From a virus, in the IMG/VR virus record IMGVR_UViG_3300044511_000233, positions 1-64,000 of that record: a stretch of DNA of 64,000 nucleotides. One strand, given 5' to 3'. The notes beneath the pieces were generated by a model, which saw only the letters and a program-made list of their open reading frames with translations, made no database searches and was not told where the DNA came from. How positions within the stretch are numbered: position 1 is the first letter of the stretch; each line of letters starts with the position of its first letter. Positions 47,101 to 55,233 of this stretch are shown here, in pieces. Position numbers and translations under genes: made by a program.

Positions 47101-47600
47101 TGGCGAATCCTCAAATCACCATGACTGTCGGAGCTCCAGGCTCCGGCAAAACGACCTATGCTCGATCGCTAGATCCAACCGAATGGGTCATCATTTCGCT
47201 CGACGATATTCGAGCGTCGCTCTTTGGGTCCAAGCAAGTTTACTGGAAACACGTTGGGGAAAATCCCTGGATGCGTGATCTGATTCACACAGTTCAGAGA
47301 GGGATGCTGAGATCGGCGCTCAAACTCGAAAAGAACGTCGTGCTTGCGAACACTCACACCAATCCTGAGTCATGCCATGACGTCATAGACATACTCGTCA
47401 CTCACAGGATCGAGCCCAAGATTGTCGTCTTTGATGTTCCTTGGGAAACACTCGTAGCTCGTGAACAAGTGCGCACCGCGGAAGATGCGGTCGGCCAAAC
47501 GTTCCTTCGACAATCATATGAGCAACAATGGGCACCCAATGCGTGGTGGAGGTCAATGCCGAATGTGGAATTTAACCACCAAGCAGAAACTCGCGCTTAA
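47097..47600 (+). CDS. Polynucleotide kinase-like P-loop protein
   Basis: This 167-residue protein has Walker A GAPGSGKTTYA (residues 12-22), ISLDDIRASLFG with the Asp typical of T4 Pnk-type kinases, and VVLANTHTNPESCHD where the second motif sits. A lid region with ETLVAREQVR follows. It matches the 5'-kinase domain of T4 polynucleotide kinase without the phosphatase domain. It would phosphorylate 5' ends before ligation. GTG 47097 or ATG 47100 is the start. Confidence 0.82.
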   Translation: MMANPQITMTVGAPGSGKTTYARSLDPTEWVIISLDDIRASLFGSKQVYWKHVGENPWMRDLIHTVQRGMLRSALKLEKNVVLANTHTNPESCHDVIDILVTHRIEPKIVVFDVPWETLVAREQVRTAEDAVGQTFLRQSYEQQWAPNAWWRSMPNVEFNHQAETRA

Positions 47601-47799
47601 AGCGGTCGATGACCACATCAACGGTTATCGACCGCTCACGATCCAAGGTCAGTATTTCGGAGCGGTGAAGGCTCACCGTTTTCACCTCGACGATACGGAT
47701 CTCACACATCAAGTCCGAGCGTTGATGAAGCAGGGCTACGTTCGGTGGCGCAACAAACAGCTAGCTTTTACTGAGAAGGGGAATGAGGCTCTAGGATGA
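47563..47799 (+). CDS. Small winged-helix-like protein
   Basis: About 78 residues from ATG 47563 (MWNLTTKQKLALKAVDDHIN), with GGAGG upstream inside the kinase gene. The C-terminal half (LTHQVRALMKQGYVRWRNKQ, LAFTEKGNEALG) looks like a winged helix: helix, beta hairpin, then TEKG. It may bind DNA. It overlaps the kinase gene by 38 bases and the thyX start by four. Confidence 0.6.
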   Translation: MWNLTTKQKLALKAVDDHINGYRPLTIQGQYFGAVKAHRFHLDDTDLTHQVRALMKQGYVRWRNKQLAFTEKGNEALG

Positions 47800-48728
47800 C
47801 CACTATCTCTGCACAAAGTGTTCTCGCGTCCAAGCACGCGATCACCGGCGACCGGATCGACACGCTGCTGTTGCGCTATCCGCGCTGCATTCACTCCGAG
47901 TTTATGACGCATCGCATGTTCAGTCGGAACGCAGCGTCGTCGCGCGCGATTCCTGTCGAGAAGCTGATACAAGATGTGCTCGACGACCCGTTCGTGCCGC
48001 TGCATTGGGGCAAGAACCAGAAGGGGATGCAGGCGAACGAGGAGTGCAATGAGGAGGTTCGAGTCGATGACCGTCCAGGTTATGAGCCACTTCCGCGTCA
48101 GCTAGCTTGGCTGCTTGCTCGTGATCAAGCAGTTGAAGTGGCGCGGGCTTTTGCCGAGGCCGGCTATCACAAGCAGATCGTGAACCGGCTGCTTGAGCCG
48201 TGGATGCACATCACCGTCGTCTGCACCTCGACTAATTGGTCGAACTTCCTGGCGCTGCGCGATCATCCCGACGCCGAGCCGCACATTCAGATGCTTGCGC
48301 GCGAGGTTCGAAAGGCGCTTGAGGGCGCTGAGGTGCGGCTATTGGCGCCGGGTGAGTGGCATTTGCCGTTTGTGATTGACGAAGACCGCGGGAGGGCGTG
48401 GAAGCACACCTACCAGAGTGGAGTTCCTCCCGAAGGGAGGAAGTCGGAGGAGGTGAGACAGAGCCTGATCAAGCTCTCTGTTGCTCGCTGCGCCAGTACC
48501 TCGTATCGAACCGTCGATGGCTTCGACATGACGTTGGAGCGTGCTATCGAGCTTCACGACAAGCTGCTCAACAGTAACCCGATGCACGCCTCGCCGTTCG
48601 AGCATCAGGTTCAGGCGGACGAAGTCCTCGGAGATGAGGGTTGGGGGTGTTACGTGCATCCCGAGCAGCACGGCAACTTCACCGGCTTCCGTCAGTATCG
48701 AAAGATGCTTCCGGGAGAGTGCCGATGA
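47796..48728 (+). CDS. thyX: Flavin-dependent thymidylate synthase ThyX
   Basis: This 310-residue protein has the ThyX signature RHRxxSxNxxSxR in the form HRMFSRNAASSRAIP (residues ~39-52), and the substrate region YHKQIVNRLLEPWMHITVVC. The C-terminal half carries SVARCASTSYRTVDG and HASPFEHQVQAD, with the conserved Arg/His of the active site. It makes dTMP from dUMP using FAD and methylene-tetrahydrofolate, together with the dCMP deaminase downstream. It is a little longer than bacterial ThyX (about 220-260) because of inserts. Confidence 0.93.
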   Translation: MTTISAQSVLASKHAITGDRIDTLLLRYPRCIHSEFMTHRMFSRNAASSRAIPVEKLIQDVLDDPFVPLHWGKNQKGMQANEECNEEVRVDDRPGYEPLPRQLAWLLARDQAVEVARAFAEAGYHKQIVNRLLEPWMHITVVCTSTNWSNFLALRDHPDAEPHIQMLAREVRKALEGAEVRLLAPGEWHLPFVIDEDRGRAWKHTYQSGVPPEGRKSEEVRQSLIKLSVARCASTSYRTVDGFDMTLERAIELHDKLLNSNPMHASPFEHQVQADEVLGDEGWGCYVHPEQHGNFTGFRQYRKMLPGECR

Positions 48729-48883
48729 TTCATGGCATCCCCGCAGACCGCGCTGCGCTTCTTCGCAATCCTACAATCGAAGGTGCGATGAAGTTCTGGA
48801 ACCGTCAACTGCTCGGAAACCCTGTTGAGCAAGAGACTGCGCTTGCGGGTCTGTATAAGGCACGCCTGCAGTGGAAGGGTTAA
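48725..48883 (+). CDS. Very small protein
   Basis: This 52-residue frame begins MIHGIPADRAALLRNPTIEG. ATG 48725 overlaps the thyX stop. It is helical (ALAGLYKARLQWKG at the end). No family recognised. Confidence 0.55.
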   Translation: MIHGIPADRAALLRNPTIEGAMKFWNRQLLGNPVEQETALAGLYKARLQWKG

Positions 48884-48892
48884 ACGAAGCAA

Positions 48893-48994
48893 ATGATCAA
48901 AGAGAGCAAGAAGTGGCTCGCGGATCACGGCTATGGGCCGGTTCCGCATGTTGATCCTAACGCACCCATGGCTCAACCTCTTCGAAAGCAGTGA
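48893..48994 (+). CDS. Very small protein (doubtful)
   Basis: This 33-residue frame begins MIKESKKWLADHGYGPVPHV. It lies between the coupled gene at 48725 and dCMP deaminase and ends four bases before the deaminase start. GAAG lies upstream. Only spacing supports it. Confidence 0.35.
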   Translation: MIKESKKWLADHGYGPVPHVDPNAPMAQPLRKQ

Positions 48995-48997
48995 CCA

Positions 48998-49456
48998 GTG
49001 AACTCTTGGGACCTCCGCTTCCTCCGGCTCGCCAAAGAGATTTCGACGTGGTCGAAAGACCCATCAACGCGAGTTGGCGCCGTCATCACGAACAACCGGA
49101 ACCAAATCCTCTCACTCGGTTTCAACGGGTTCCCGAGGGGGGTCAATGACGATGATCGTCTCAACGATCGGGACACGAAACTCAAGATGGTTGTTCATGC
49201 GGAAGCCAATGCGCTCTTGAATGCATCGTGCTCTCTGCGTGACTCGGTCGCTTACATCTATCCGTTCATGCCGTGTTCGAATTGCGCCGGACTCCTGATC
49301 CAGGCCGGCGTCAAGCGCGTCGTGTCGATCATGAACGATAACCCGCGGTGGCAGGAGAGCTTTAAGCTGACGCGGCGGATGTTCGTTGAAACCGACGTCG
49401 AGCTGATCCTCTATGACGCCGACTCTATCAGAGATTTGATTCAGATGAGTGCGTAG
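48998..49456 (+). CDS. dCMP deaminase
   Basis: This 152-residue protein has the zinc-dependent deaminase motifs: VVHAEANAL with His67-Ala-Glu69, and MPCSNCAGL with Cys93 and Cys96. The N-terminal FLRLAKEISTWSKDPSTRVG is typical of phage deoxycytidylate deaminases. It converts dCMP to dUMP for ThyX. GTG 48998 is the start. Confidence 0.92.
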   Translation: MNSWDLRFLRLAKEISTWSKDPSTRVGAVITNNRNQILSLGFNGFPRGVNDDDRLNDRDTKLKMVVHAEANALLNASCSLRDSVAYIYPFMPCSNCAGLLIQAGVKRVVSIMNDNPRWQESFKLTRRMFVETDVELILYDADSIRDLIQMSA

Positions 49457-49474
49457 CTGTGTCATCGTGCCCGA

Positions 49475-49906
49475 ATGAAAAATTCGGGCAAGCCCTCAGA
49501 GCAAATATTTGAGGACTATTTTGCGTCGCTCGGCAAGCGAGCCTATCTGCATCGCCTTGTCGACGCCGCAGAGGTTAGGGGCCGCACTGGAAAGATTGGG
49601 CAGGTGCGCTCGGCGCCTGCGGACTACATCGTTACGTGTGATGGTCAGACCTTCTATGCGGAAGTGAAGTCGACCATTCACAAGACGCGCTTCGCCTTCT
49701 CCCTCTTACGAACCTCACAAACGGCTGCGGCAAAACAAGTGCTCGCGGCTGGGGGAGATTACTTTGTCTACATACACTCCATAGTGAGGAACGAATGGTT
49801 CAGGGTGCCATACAAGAGCTTGAAGTCGTTGCAGCCGGAGGCTTCATCGATCAAGTGGTGCGACCTCAGTTGGTCGCAGACGAAGGTCGGTATTTTACCG
49901 ACGTGA
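49475..49906 (+). CDS. PD-(D/E)XK nuclease, resolvase-like
   Basis: This 143-residue protein shows a restriction-like nuclease core: an early Glu in EQIFEDYFASLGK, then APADYIVTCDGQTFYAEVKS with PxD...ExK. Basic residues follow (TIHKTRFAFSLL). Size and layout resemble RecU/Hjc-type Holliday-junction resolvases and other small phage nucleases. It could debranch DNA before packaging. Its stop overlaps the exonuclease start (TGATG). Confidence 0.75.
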   Translation: MKNSGKPSEQIFEDYFASLGKRAYLHRLVDAAEVRGRTGKIGQVRSAPADYIVTCDGQTFYAEVKSTIHKTRFAFSLLRTSQTAAAKQVLAAGGDYFVYIHSIVRNEWFRVPYKSLKSLQPEASSIKWCDLSWSQTKVGILPT

Positions 49907-50433
49907 TGGTTGATCTTGAGACGACGGGAACGGACCCCTCTCACAACCATATTGTTCAGCTCGCCGCTGTTCGTTTCAATATTGAAACGAAGGAGATCGA
50001 TGCGAAGGAGATGTTCGATCGTTGTCTCCTACCCGTTGGCAGTTCCCGTTTTTGGGATGAATCCACGAGAACATGGTGGAGTCAGCAGAAGGCTGGCGTT
50101 CTAGACGACATCCTTTTCCGTGGAGAAGATCCGAAAACGGTGCTGCTCGCCTTCACGAACTTCCTAGCTCGCACACGCTCGCCCAGGCCGGTGAGGTTGT
50201 GGGCGAAGCCGATCAGTTTCGAATGGCCGTTCCTGCAGAGTTACATGCGCGAATACGGTGTCGAGATGCCAATCCCATATTGGAATTGTGAAGACCTCAA
50301 CAGCTTTATCGATGGACGCAGTCGCGTCTATCGCAGCCGAAAGGACTTTTGGGCTGACATTCCATTCGAGGGTGATCAGCATAACGCCCTTCATGATTGC
50401 ATCCACCAAATTAAGGGAGCGTTTGCGGCGTGA
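49906..50433 (+). CDS. DEDD-type 3'-5' exonuclease
   Basis: About 175 residues from ATG 49906 (MVDLETTGTDPSHNHIVQLA). The DxE of motif I is at the start; LWAKPISFEWPFLQSYMREY carries motif II, and GDQHNALHDCIHQIKGAFAA gives motif III (HxAxxD). It resembles stand-alone DnaQ-like or 3'-5' exoribonuclease proteins of phages. The frame is open to 49795 in the preceding gene, but the start at 49906 fits the family. Confidence 0.85.
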   Translation: MVDLETTGTDPSHNHIVQLAAVRFNIETKEIDAKEMFDRCLLPVGSSRFWDESTRTWWSQQKAGVLDDILFRGEDPKTVLLAFTNFLARTRSPRPVRLWAKPISFEWPFLQSYMREYGVEMPIPYWNCEDLNSFIDGRSRVYRSRKDFWADIPFEGDQHNALHDCIHQIKGAFAA

Positions 50434-50645
50434 CGGCGCGCATGTCCGTTCCTTGCCCCGAACGGCCTGAGCTCGCAGCACTTATCGAGCGCACCAAGCA
50501 ACTCTGGGGCACGCTCAGCGCCCCAGAGAAGGCCGAGCTCATTCAAGCTCAACGTCGCTCATGGGTGATTGGGGAGATGCTCCTCGAGCACCCAGAAATG
50601 ACGCGAGAATATGCGGAGTGGATTCTTGATCAAGTTACGACTTAG
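50430..50645 (+). CDS. Small helical protein
   Basis: This 71-residue protein begins MTARMSVPCPERPELAALIE and is helical (TLSAPEKAELIQAQRRSWVI). GTG 50430 overlaps the preceding stop. It overlaps the next gene by 20 bases. No family recognised. Confidence 0.6.
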   Translation: MTARMSVPCPERPELAALIERTKQLWGTLSAPEKAELIQAQRRSWVIGEMLLEHPEMTREYAEWILDQVTT

Positions 50646-51048
50646 CACTGCACTCGTCGCTCTTTTTGTCGCGACGTCACCTGCTTCAGCCAACTTGCAC
50701 CCTTTTAATTGGCAGTGGATGTTCCGCGGCCCTGAAGCGAGACAGCCTTATAAGACCGCTGTTACGATCACGCGGGCGTCCTGGTATGGCGGAGGCGAAC
50801 GCCTGAGCCGACATAGCGCCAACGGCGAGCGCTTCAGTCCGAATGGACTGACGGCTGCACATCGCAGCCTGCCTTTCGGAACGCGACTTCGTGTCTCCTA
50901 CAACGGACGATCAGTCGTCGTGCGTGTCACGGATCGCGGCCCCGCAAAACGTACTGGACGGTCGTTGGATCTATCTCGCCGCGCCGCGGCGCAGATCGGT
51001 CTGATCGGCGCCGGCGTAGGCGTGGTGCAGATGGAGGTGCTTCGTTGA
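50626..51048 (+). CDS. RlpA-like double-psi beta-barrel protein, secreted
   Basis: About 140 residues from TTG 50626, with GGAG seven bases upstream. A signal peptide is evident (MIKLRLSTALVALFVATSPA then SA). The mature part is an RlpA-like barrel: TRASWYGGGERLSRHSANGE, LTAAHRSLPFGTRLRVS, SVVVRVTDRGPAKRTGRSLD, LSRRAAAQIG. In bacteria RlpA binds glycan strands lacking stem peptides and some cleave them. Here it is not in the lysis cassette but between exonuclease and SbcD genes, so it may act early on the envelope. There is no SPOR domain or lipobox. Confidence 0.85.
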   Translation: MIKLRLSTALVALFVATSPASANLHPFNWQWMFRGPEARQPYKTAVTITRASWYGGGERLSRHSANGERFSPNGLTAAHRSLPFGTRLRVSYNGRSVVVRVTDRGPAKRTGRSLDLSRRAAAQIGLIGAGVGVVQMEVLR

Positions 51049-51992
51049 CCTTCAAATTGCTTGGAGACACACATCTTGGTCGAGAATTTATCCGGAATGT
51101 CCCCCTGTCCCGTCGCGGAGAGCGCGAGCGGCTTGTCTGGGCCGATTTCAAAGCCCAACTCGATCCTTCAGGTTATTCTCAGCACATCATGCTCGGAGAT
51201 CTCTTCGATCATTCCCGAGTATCATTTGAAACCATCGTGCGCGCGGCCCGTATCTACCGACAAACAGCTTCCGCAAGTCCAGACTGTCGATTCTTTATTC
51301 TAGCTGGTAACCACGACCTGTCTCGCGATCTTGAAGCGGTCTCGGCGTTCGAAGTTTTTGAGCTGCTTGTTGCTTCGATGAAGAACATCGTGGTTGTGAG
51401 GGAACCTCTCGTCGTCGATGACATGCTGCTCGTTGGATGGCACCCGACGAAGTCTGCAGCAGAGCTGGTTTCGTCGGTCACGCAAACCAGCCTGACATAT
51501 TACTTCGGTCACAATGACGTCGACGCACGGTCAGACCCATTCAACCTGATCCCCACCAAGGAGTTGGCGGCGCTGGGCGTCACTCACGCCTACACAGGGC
51601 ACGATCACACACCGCGGCAGTTCTCCAGAGATGGCGTCGAAGTCATTCTGCCGGGGTCTCTGCAGCCGTATTCGCACGGGGAAGACCCCTGCGGCTATTT
51701 CTACGTCACCGTTTCGCTCGACGAGGTCACGCAAACCCCTGAACTCTTCAAAGACAAATGCGTTCGAATCCGGCTGAAGCCAGGGGAGATCTTCGATCTG
51801 CAGCTTGATTGTCTGCAGCTTCAGGTCGAACGGGCTGAGCAAACAGATCAGAGCGAAGATCTTGATGTGTCGCTCGGCGATTTTAATCTCCAGAAGATTT
51901 TTGATGATGTCGTCGAGGAGTTTTCACTCCCTGCGACTGTTGCCGAGCCTTTGAGAGAGAAATGGGCAACGACTTTCCGCTCCGAGGGTTGA
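51045..51992 (+). CDS. SbcD/Mre11-like nuclease subunit
   Basis: This 315-residue protein carries the calcineurin-like phosphoesterase motifs: LLGDTHLGRE (residues 6-15), IMLGDLFDHSR near 50, LAGNHDLSRD near 87, and AYTGHDHTPRQF near 185, followed by LPGSLQPYSHGE. It pairs with the SbcC-like ATPase at 52200, like T4 gp47/gp46, for end resection and recombination-dependent replication. It overlaps the RlpA gene by four bases. Confidence 0.9.
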   Translation: MTFKLLGDTHLGREFIRNVPLSRRGERERLVWADFKAQLDPSGYSQHIMLGDLFDHSRVSFETIVRAARIYRQTASASPDCRFFILAGNHDLSRDLEAVSAFEVFELLVASMKNIVVVREPLVVDDMLLVGWHPTKSAAELVSSVTQTSLTYYFGHNDVDARSDPFNLIPTKELAALGVTHAYTGHDHTPRQFSRDGVEVILPGSLQPYSHGEDPCGYFYVTVSLDEVTQTPELFKDKCVRIRLKPGEIFDLQLDCLQLQVERAEQTDQSEDLDVSLGDFNLQKIFDDVVEEFSLPATVAEPLREKWATTFRSEG

Positions 51993-52222
51993 GACTGATC
52001 CGTTCTAAAGTAGTCCTAGACTACGCCGAGTTCCAACTTCTGGAATACCTTATCGAACGTGCGGAGCAGAGGAATTATTGGGATTCGCTACTACGGGCCC
52101 GAGCGCATGATCACGTTGATCTGATGCTTCAGAACATCATCATGAAGACGCGATGGGCGGGGCTTGAGGAAGCACTGAAGAGGTTGAAGGAAGAGGTCGA
52201 TGCTGAAGAGCCTGTTGTATAG
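51962..52222 (+). CDS. Small protein between SbcD and SbcC
   Basis: This 86-residue protein begins MGNDFPLRGLRLIRSKVVLD. It is helical (FQLLEYLIERAEQRNYWDSL, EEALKRLKEEVDAEEPVV). GAGAGA precedes ATG 51962 inside sbcD. It overlaps sbcD by 31 and sbcC by 23 bases. Its place between the two subunits suggests a partner role like the small T4 gene 46.1-type inserts; this is inference. Confidence 0.6.
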   Translation: MGNDFPLRGLRLIRSKVVLDYAEFQLLEYLIERAEQRNYWDSLLRARAHDHVDLMLQNIIMKTRWAGLEEALKRLKEEVDAEEPVV

Positions 52223-54194
52223 TGTCACTTTTCCGGCTACTGGACGCTCCCTAACGGGAGCGTTTGAGTTTGAGAAGGGCACTTACGCTATCACCGGAGT
52301 CAATGAGTCAGGCAAGTCATTCTGCATCGAGATGATCAGGTTCTGCCTTTTTGGCTCGGCGGCGCTTCGAGGGAAGGCCGACGATTATAAAGGCCTCACA
52401 GCGACCCTTAGCCTCGCGCTCAAAAACACCGATTACACAATCACACGCACCCTCACGTCAGCTAAGATTGAGAGTGAGGGCGCCACGCTCGCGGTGGGTG
52501 TGAGGCCCACAAATTCAAAAATCCTCTCGATCTTGGGTTTTGATCTCAACGTTTTCGATGTCGCGTGCTGCGCTAACCAAGCTGACATTACACGGTTCGG
52601 GGACCTTGGTTCGGCGGAACGTAAGCGCCTCGTCGATGATGTGATCGGGCTCAGCAAAATTGACACGATCGTCAAATGGGCGTCGGAGCAGCGACTGCTC
52701 CTCGGCCGGGAGGTCGAGGTGCTCGAGCGCGGGCTAGTCGAGCCGATCGTGCCGACGAAACTCGACAACTATGCACCGGCTGACGATTTGCAGCGACACG
52801 TCGTCTCGCTTCGTGAGCAGAAGTCAGAGTTTGACCGGCTCGTCGGGTGGTTGGTGCATGACCGCGTGGCGCCGATCGAACCGGCGGCGCCTGCGGTCGA
52901 GATGACCGAGGAGCAGCTCGAGGCCGAACTGGCGGCGATCGACGCCGCGGCGGCCGAGCGCCGGCACATCGAGCGTCTACCGATTGTCGACTTCGACGTC
53001 GCTGCGGTGCGTGCTGATTGGGAGGCATACGACCGCTATTTGGAACGTGAGCGGTTCGAGAGGACCCATCCGCTACCGTCACTGACACGCGAAGAGCTCC
53101 TTGCTCAGGAGCAGCAGGCCGAGCAATGGAGCCGATTGCAGGACCTGCGCGAGCAACACACGCGCGCGCTCGAATCTCTTGAAGTCGATTGCCCGAGCTG
53201 CGGCCACCATTTCCACCTTGATCATGCCAAGATTGCTGAACTGGAGGCGATGATCGCCGAGATTGGCGCCGTGTTCGAACCCGCGTCAACATATCTTGAA
53301 CGGCAAGCTGCAGCGCGTGAGCTTGAAGATTGGAACAATCCCGCGACGCTTACTGATTGGGAGCGCGTCAAGGACACCCCGCCCGCTGAACGCCCGCCCG
53401 TGGCCCGTGAGCGTCTCAAGGACGCCGTGGAGGGCATTACGCCCGCCGAACGCGAGCGACGACTCAGCGAGCTCCCGCAGGGCCGCGATAGGGGCATTGT
53501 CGCGGGCGAGCTCCAGAGCCTGCGCGAGTGGCGCGTCCGCTGCGATCGATACGTGACGGACCTAGAGCAATTTCAGGCATGGAAATTGGAACACAACATT
53601 AAGGGGGTCCGTGCCGCGGAGCTCGCCCCCCTTATCGGGACGCTGCCGGACATCGAGCGCCGCCTGAACGAGGCCCGGATCTACGAGCAGCAGCTCCTCG
53701 CCATCCATAAAGCAAAAGCGGACTATGACGCGCGCACCGCGGAGGTCGCCGGCAAGAAGACTGAGGTCGAAGCTTGGAAGACCGCCGGCGCCGTCCTCGC
53801 CGAGGTGCGGACGCGTGTGAAAACCTATCTCGTTCCCAGCCTCTCCAAAGTGGCGAGCCATCTGCTTTCGCAGATGACGGGGGGTCAGCGATCATCGATC
53901 ATGGTCGATGAGAACTTCGAGATCATGGTCGACGGGCAGCGGCTCGACACACTGTCTGGATCTGGGAAAGCGTGCGCCAATCTAGCGCTGCGCATTGGGC
54001 TCGGGCAGGTGCTGACGAACAACGTCTTGTCGCTCTTCATCGGCGACGAGATTGACGCGTCAATGGATGAAGATCGTGCGGCATCGACACAAGACTCTCT
54101 AGGGAGTCTGACGCAATCGATCTCCCAAATCATTCTGGTTACTCATAAGATTCCTCAAGCCGACAAGGTAATTCGCCTGATGGCTGGAGGATAA
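52200..54194 (+). CDS. SbcC/Rad50-like ATPase subunit
   Basis: This 664-residue protein has Walker A ITGVNESGKSFCIEM near residue 34, long coiled coils with a zinc hook VDCPSCGHHFHLDH near 330, an ABC signature LSGSGKACANLALRIGLG near 585, and Walker B LSLFIGDEIDASMDEDRA near 617, then a His switch in ILVTHKIPQ. It partners with the SbcD-like nuclease. It is short compared with bacterial SbcC (over 1000), as in T4 gp46. Confidence 0.92.
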   Translation: MLKSLLYSVTFPATGRSLTGAFEFEKGTYAITGVNESGKSFCIEMIRFCLFGSAALRGKADDYKGLTATLSLALKNTDYTITRTLTSAKIESEGATLAVGVRPTNSKILSILGFDLNVFDVACCANQADITRFGDLGSAERKRLVDDVIGLSKIDTIVKWASEQRLLLGREVEVLERGLVEPIVPTKLDNYAPADDLQRHVVSLREQKSEFDRLVGWLVHDRVAPIEPAAPAVEMTEEQLEAELAAIDAAAAERRHIERLPIVDFDVAAVRADWEAYDRYLERERFERTHPLPSLTREELLAQEQQAEQWSRLQDLREQHTRALESLEVDCPSCGHHFHLDHAKIAELEAMIAEIGAVFEPASTYLERQAAARELEDWNNPATLTDWERVKDTPPAERPPVARERLKDAVEGITPAERERRLSELPQGRDRGIVAGELQSLREWRVRCDRYVTDLEQFQAWKLEHNIKGVRAAELAPLIGTLPDIERRLNEARIYEQQLLAIHKAKADYDARTAEVAGKKTEVEAWKTAGAVLAEVRTRVKTYLVPSLSKVASHLLSQMTGGQRSSIMVDENFEIMVDGQRLDTLSGSGKACANLALRIGLGQVLTNNVLSLFIGDEIDASMDEDRAASTQDSLGSLTQSISQIILVTHKIPQADKVIRLMAGG

Positions 54195-54197
54195 GTT

Positions 54198-54599
54198 GTG
54201 AATGACGAGCTACTGCGGCAGGAGCTGAAGAGGCATAGTTATAACGTTTCAAAAACAGCCAGGGTTCTTGGGATCGATTACTTTGATCTAGTGAAACGAC
54301 TTCACCCATCGAACGAGTCGATGCGCCAACTCACCATTCCGAAAGGAGGGTATCCCGAGGACATCACGACGCTTGGGAAGCCTGGGATGGAAAGTTATGT
54401 CATCGCGGTGAAGAAGATCACCTACAATTGGCCCGTCCAGTTCATGAATGCGATCCATAACGCTCGTCGAAAATACGACGACGGCACTCATGAGATGTGT
54501 CAAGAAACTCGTTCTGATGGGTGGATCGTTCTGTATCTCATCCCGCGCAAGCACCCCGACAAGAACCGTCAACCCTACTTCTTCAGGCGGGGGGTGTGA
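54198..54599 (+). CDS. Unknown protein with Fis-type HTH
   Basis: This 133-residue protein begins MNDELLRQELKRHSYNVSKT. LKRHSYNVSKTARVLGIDYF resembles the Fis/NtrC-type helix-turn-helix. The rest (NWPVQFMNAIHNARRKYDDG, TRSDGWIVLYLIPRK) is of unknown fold. GTG 54198 is four bases after the sbcC stop. It may regulate late functions or bind DNA ends. Confidence 0.6.
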   Translation: MNDELLRQELKRHSYNVSKTARVLGIDYFDLVKRLHPSNESMRQLTIPKGGYPEDITTLGKPGMESYVIAVKKITYNWPVQFMNAIHNARRKYDDGTHEMCQETRSDGWIVLYLIPRKHPDKNRQPYFFRRGV

Positions 54600-54823
54600 T
54601 GCAGAAGAGACGTCACTCTATTTGGGAAGCCCTGCTGAACACAATATCGGGGTTTTTGGTCTCGTTCTTCCTATCGCTTGCTGTGCTTCCGCTGTTCGGG
54701 TTCCCTGCGTCGGCTGGACAAGCTTTCAGCATCACTATGATCTTCACCGTTGTTTCGATCGTGAGGTCATACTTCTGGCGCCGCCTGTTCAACTGGCTGC
54801 ATGTGACGGGGAGGTTGTCATGA
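54599..54823 (+). CDS. DUF7220-like membrane protein
   Basis: This 74-residue protein begins MQKRRHSIWEALLNTISGFL. Two hydrophobic segments (FLVSFFLSLAVLPLFGF and FSITMIFTVVSIVRSYF) and the terminal ARSYxxRRxFN-type sequence (SIVRSYFWRRLFNWLH) match a small phage membrane protein family that I recall as DUF7220. Function unknown. ATG 54599 overlaps the preceding stop. Confidence 0.72.
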   Translation: MQKRRHSIWEALLNTISGFLVSFFLSLAVLPLFGFPASAGQAFSITMIFTVVSIVRSYFWRRLFNWLHVTGRLS

Positions 54824-55233
54824 GCGCTCTTCGTTTCAACAAGGGAAAGTTCTTGATGTCGCTCGTGCCGACGTCGCTGCTCCGCTACACTGCTGCAGGA
54901 CTGACCTACGGCGCCATCAAGTATAACAAAGACAATTGGCGCACGGGGTTCGAATATCGATCCTTGCTCGACTCTCTCAAGCGCCACCTTTCGGACTTCG
55001 AAGACGGCAAGGACTTCGACGAGGAGAGCGGCCTTCCTTCACTGGCGCTGATCGCCACCAACCTTGCGTTTCTGATCGAACATTGGGACAAGGGGCTGGG
55101 GAATGATGATCGAGTGATCGTCGGAGAGGGGAGAGTCCTGGAGTTCAAAACGCCGAAGTTGGACTCGAAAGATCTAACGGCGGAAGAGCTTCAGAAGCTG
55201 TTGGAAGAGGGGACCGTCGTCCATGACCGCTGA
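54820..55233 (+). CDS. MazZ-like dATP/dGTP diphosphohydrolase (DUF5664)
   Basis: This 137-residue protein begins MSALRFNKGKFLMSLVPTSL and continues YGAIKYNKDNWRTGFEYRSL, LDSLKRHLSDFEDGKDFDEE and LALIATNLAFLIEHWDKG. This matches the DUF5664/MazZ group of all-alpha nucleotide pyrophosphohydrolases. MazZ relatives act on dGTP/dATP, and in 2-aminoadenine phages they help the PurZ pathway. No purZ gene is in this window, so general pool control is the safer reading. Its C-terminus adds an acidic tail. Confidence 0.78.
   Translation: MSALRFNKGKFLMSLVPTSLLRYTAAGLTYGAIKYNKDNWRTGFEYRSLLDSLKRHLSDFEDGKDFDEESGLPSLALIATNLAFLIEHWDKGLGNDDRVIVGEGRVLEFKTPKLDSKDLTAEELQKLLEEGTVVHDR

Noticed and set aside
52672-53292. 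Leftward open frames opposite sbcC
   Set aside because: Arg/Ser/Pro-rich antisense frames within a clear SbcC coding region with intact motifs.
54820-55233. Evidence for a 2-aminoadenine (Z) genome
   Set aside because: Only a MazZ-like gene is seen and this family is common in ordinary phages. No purZ or datZ is visible, so it is kept only as something to check.
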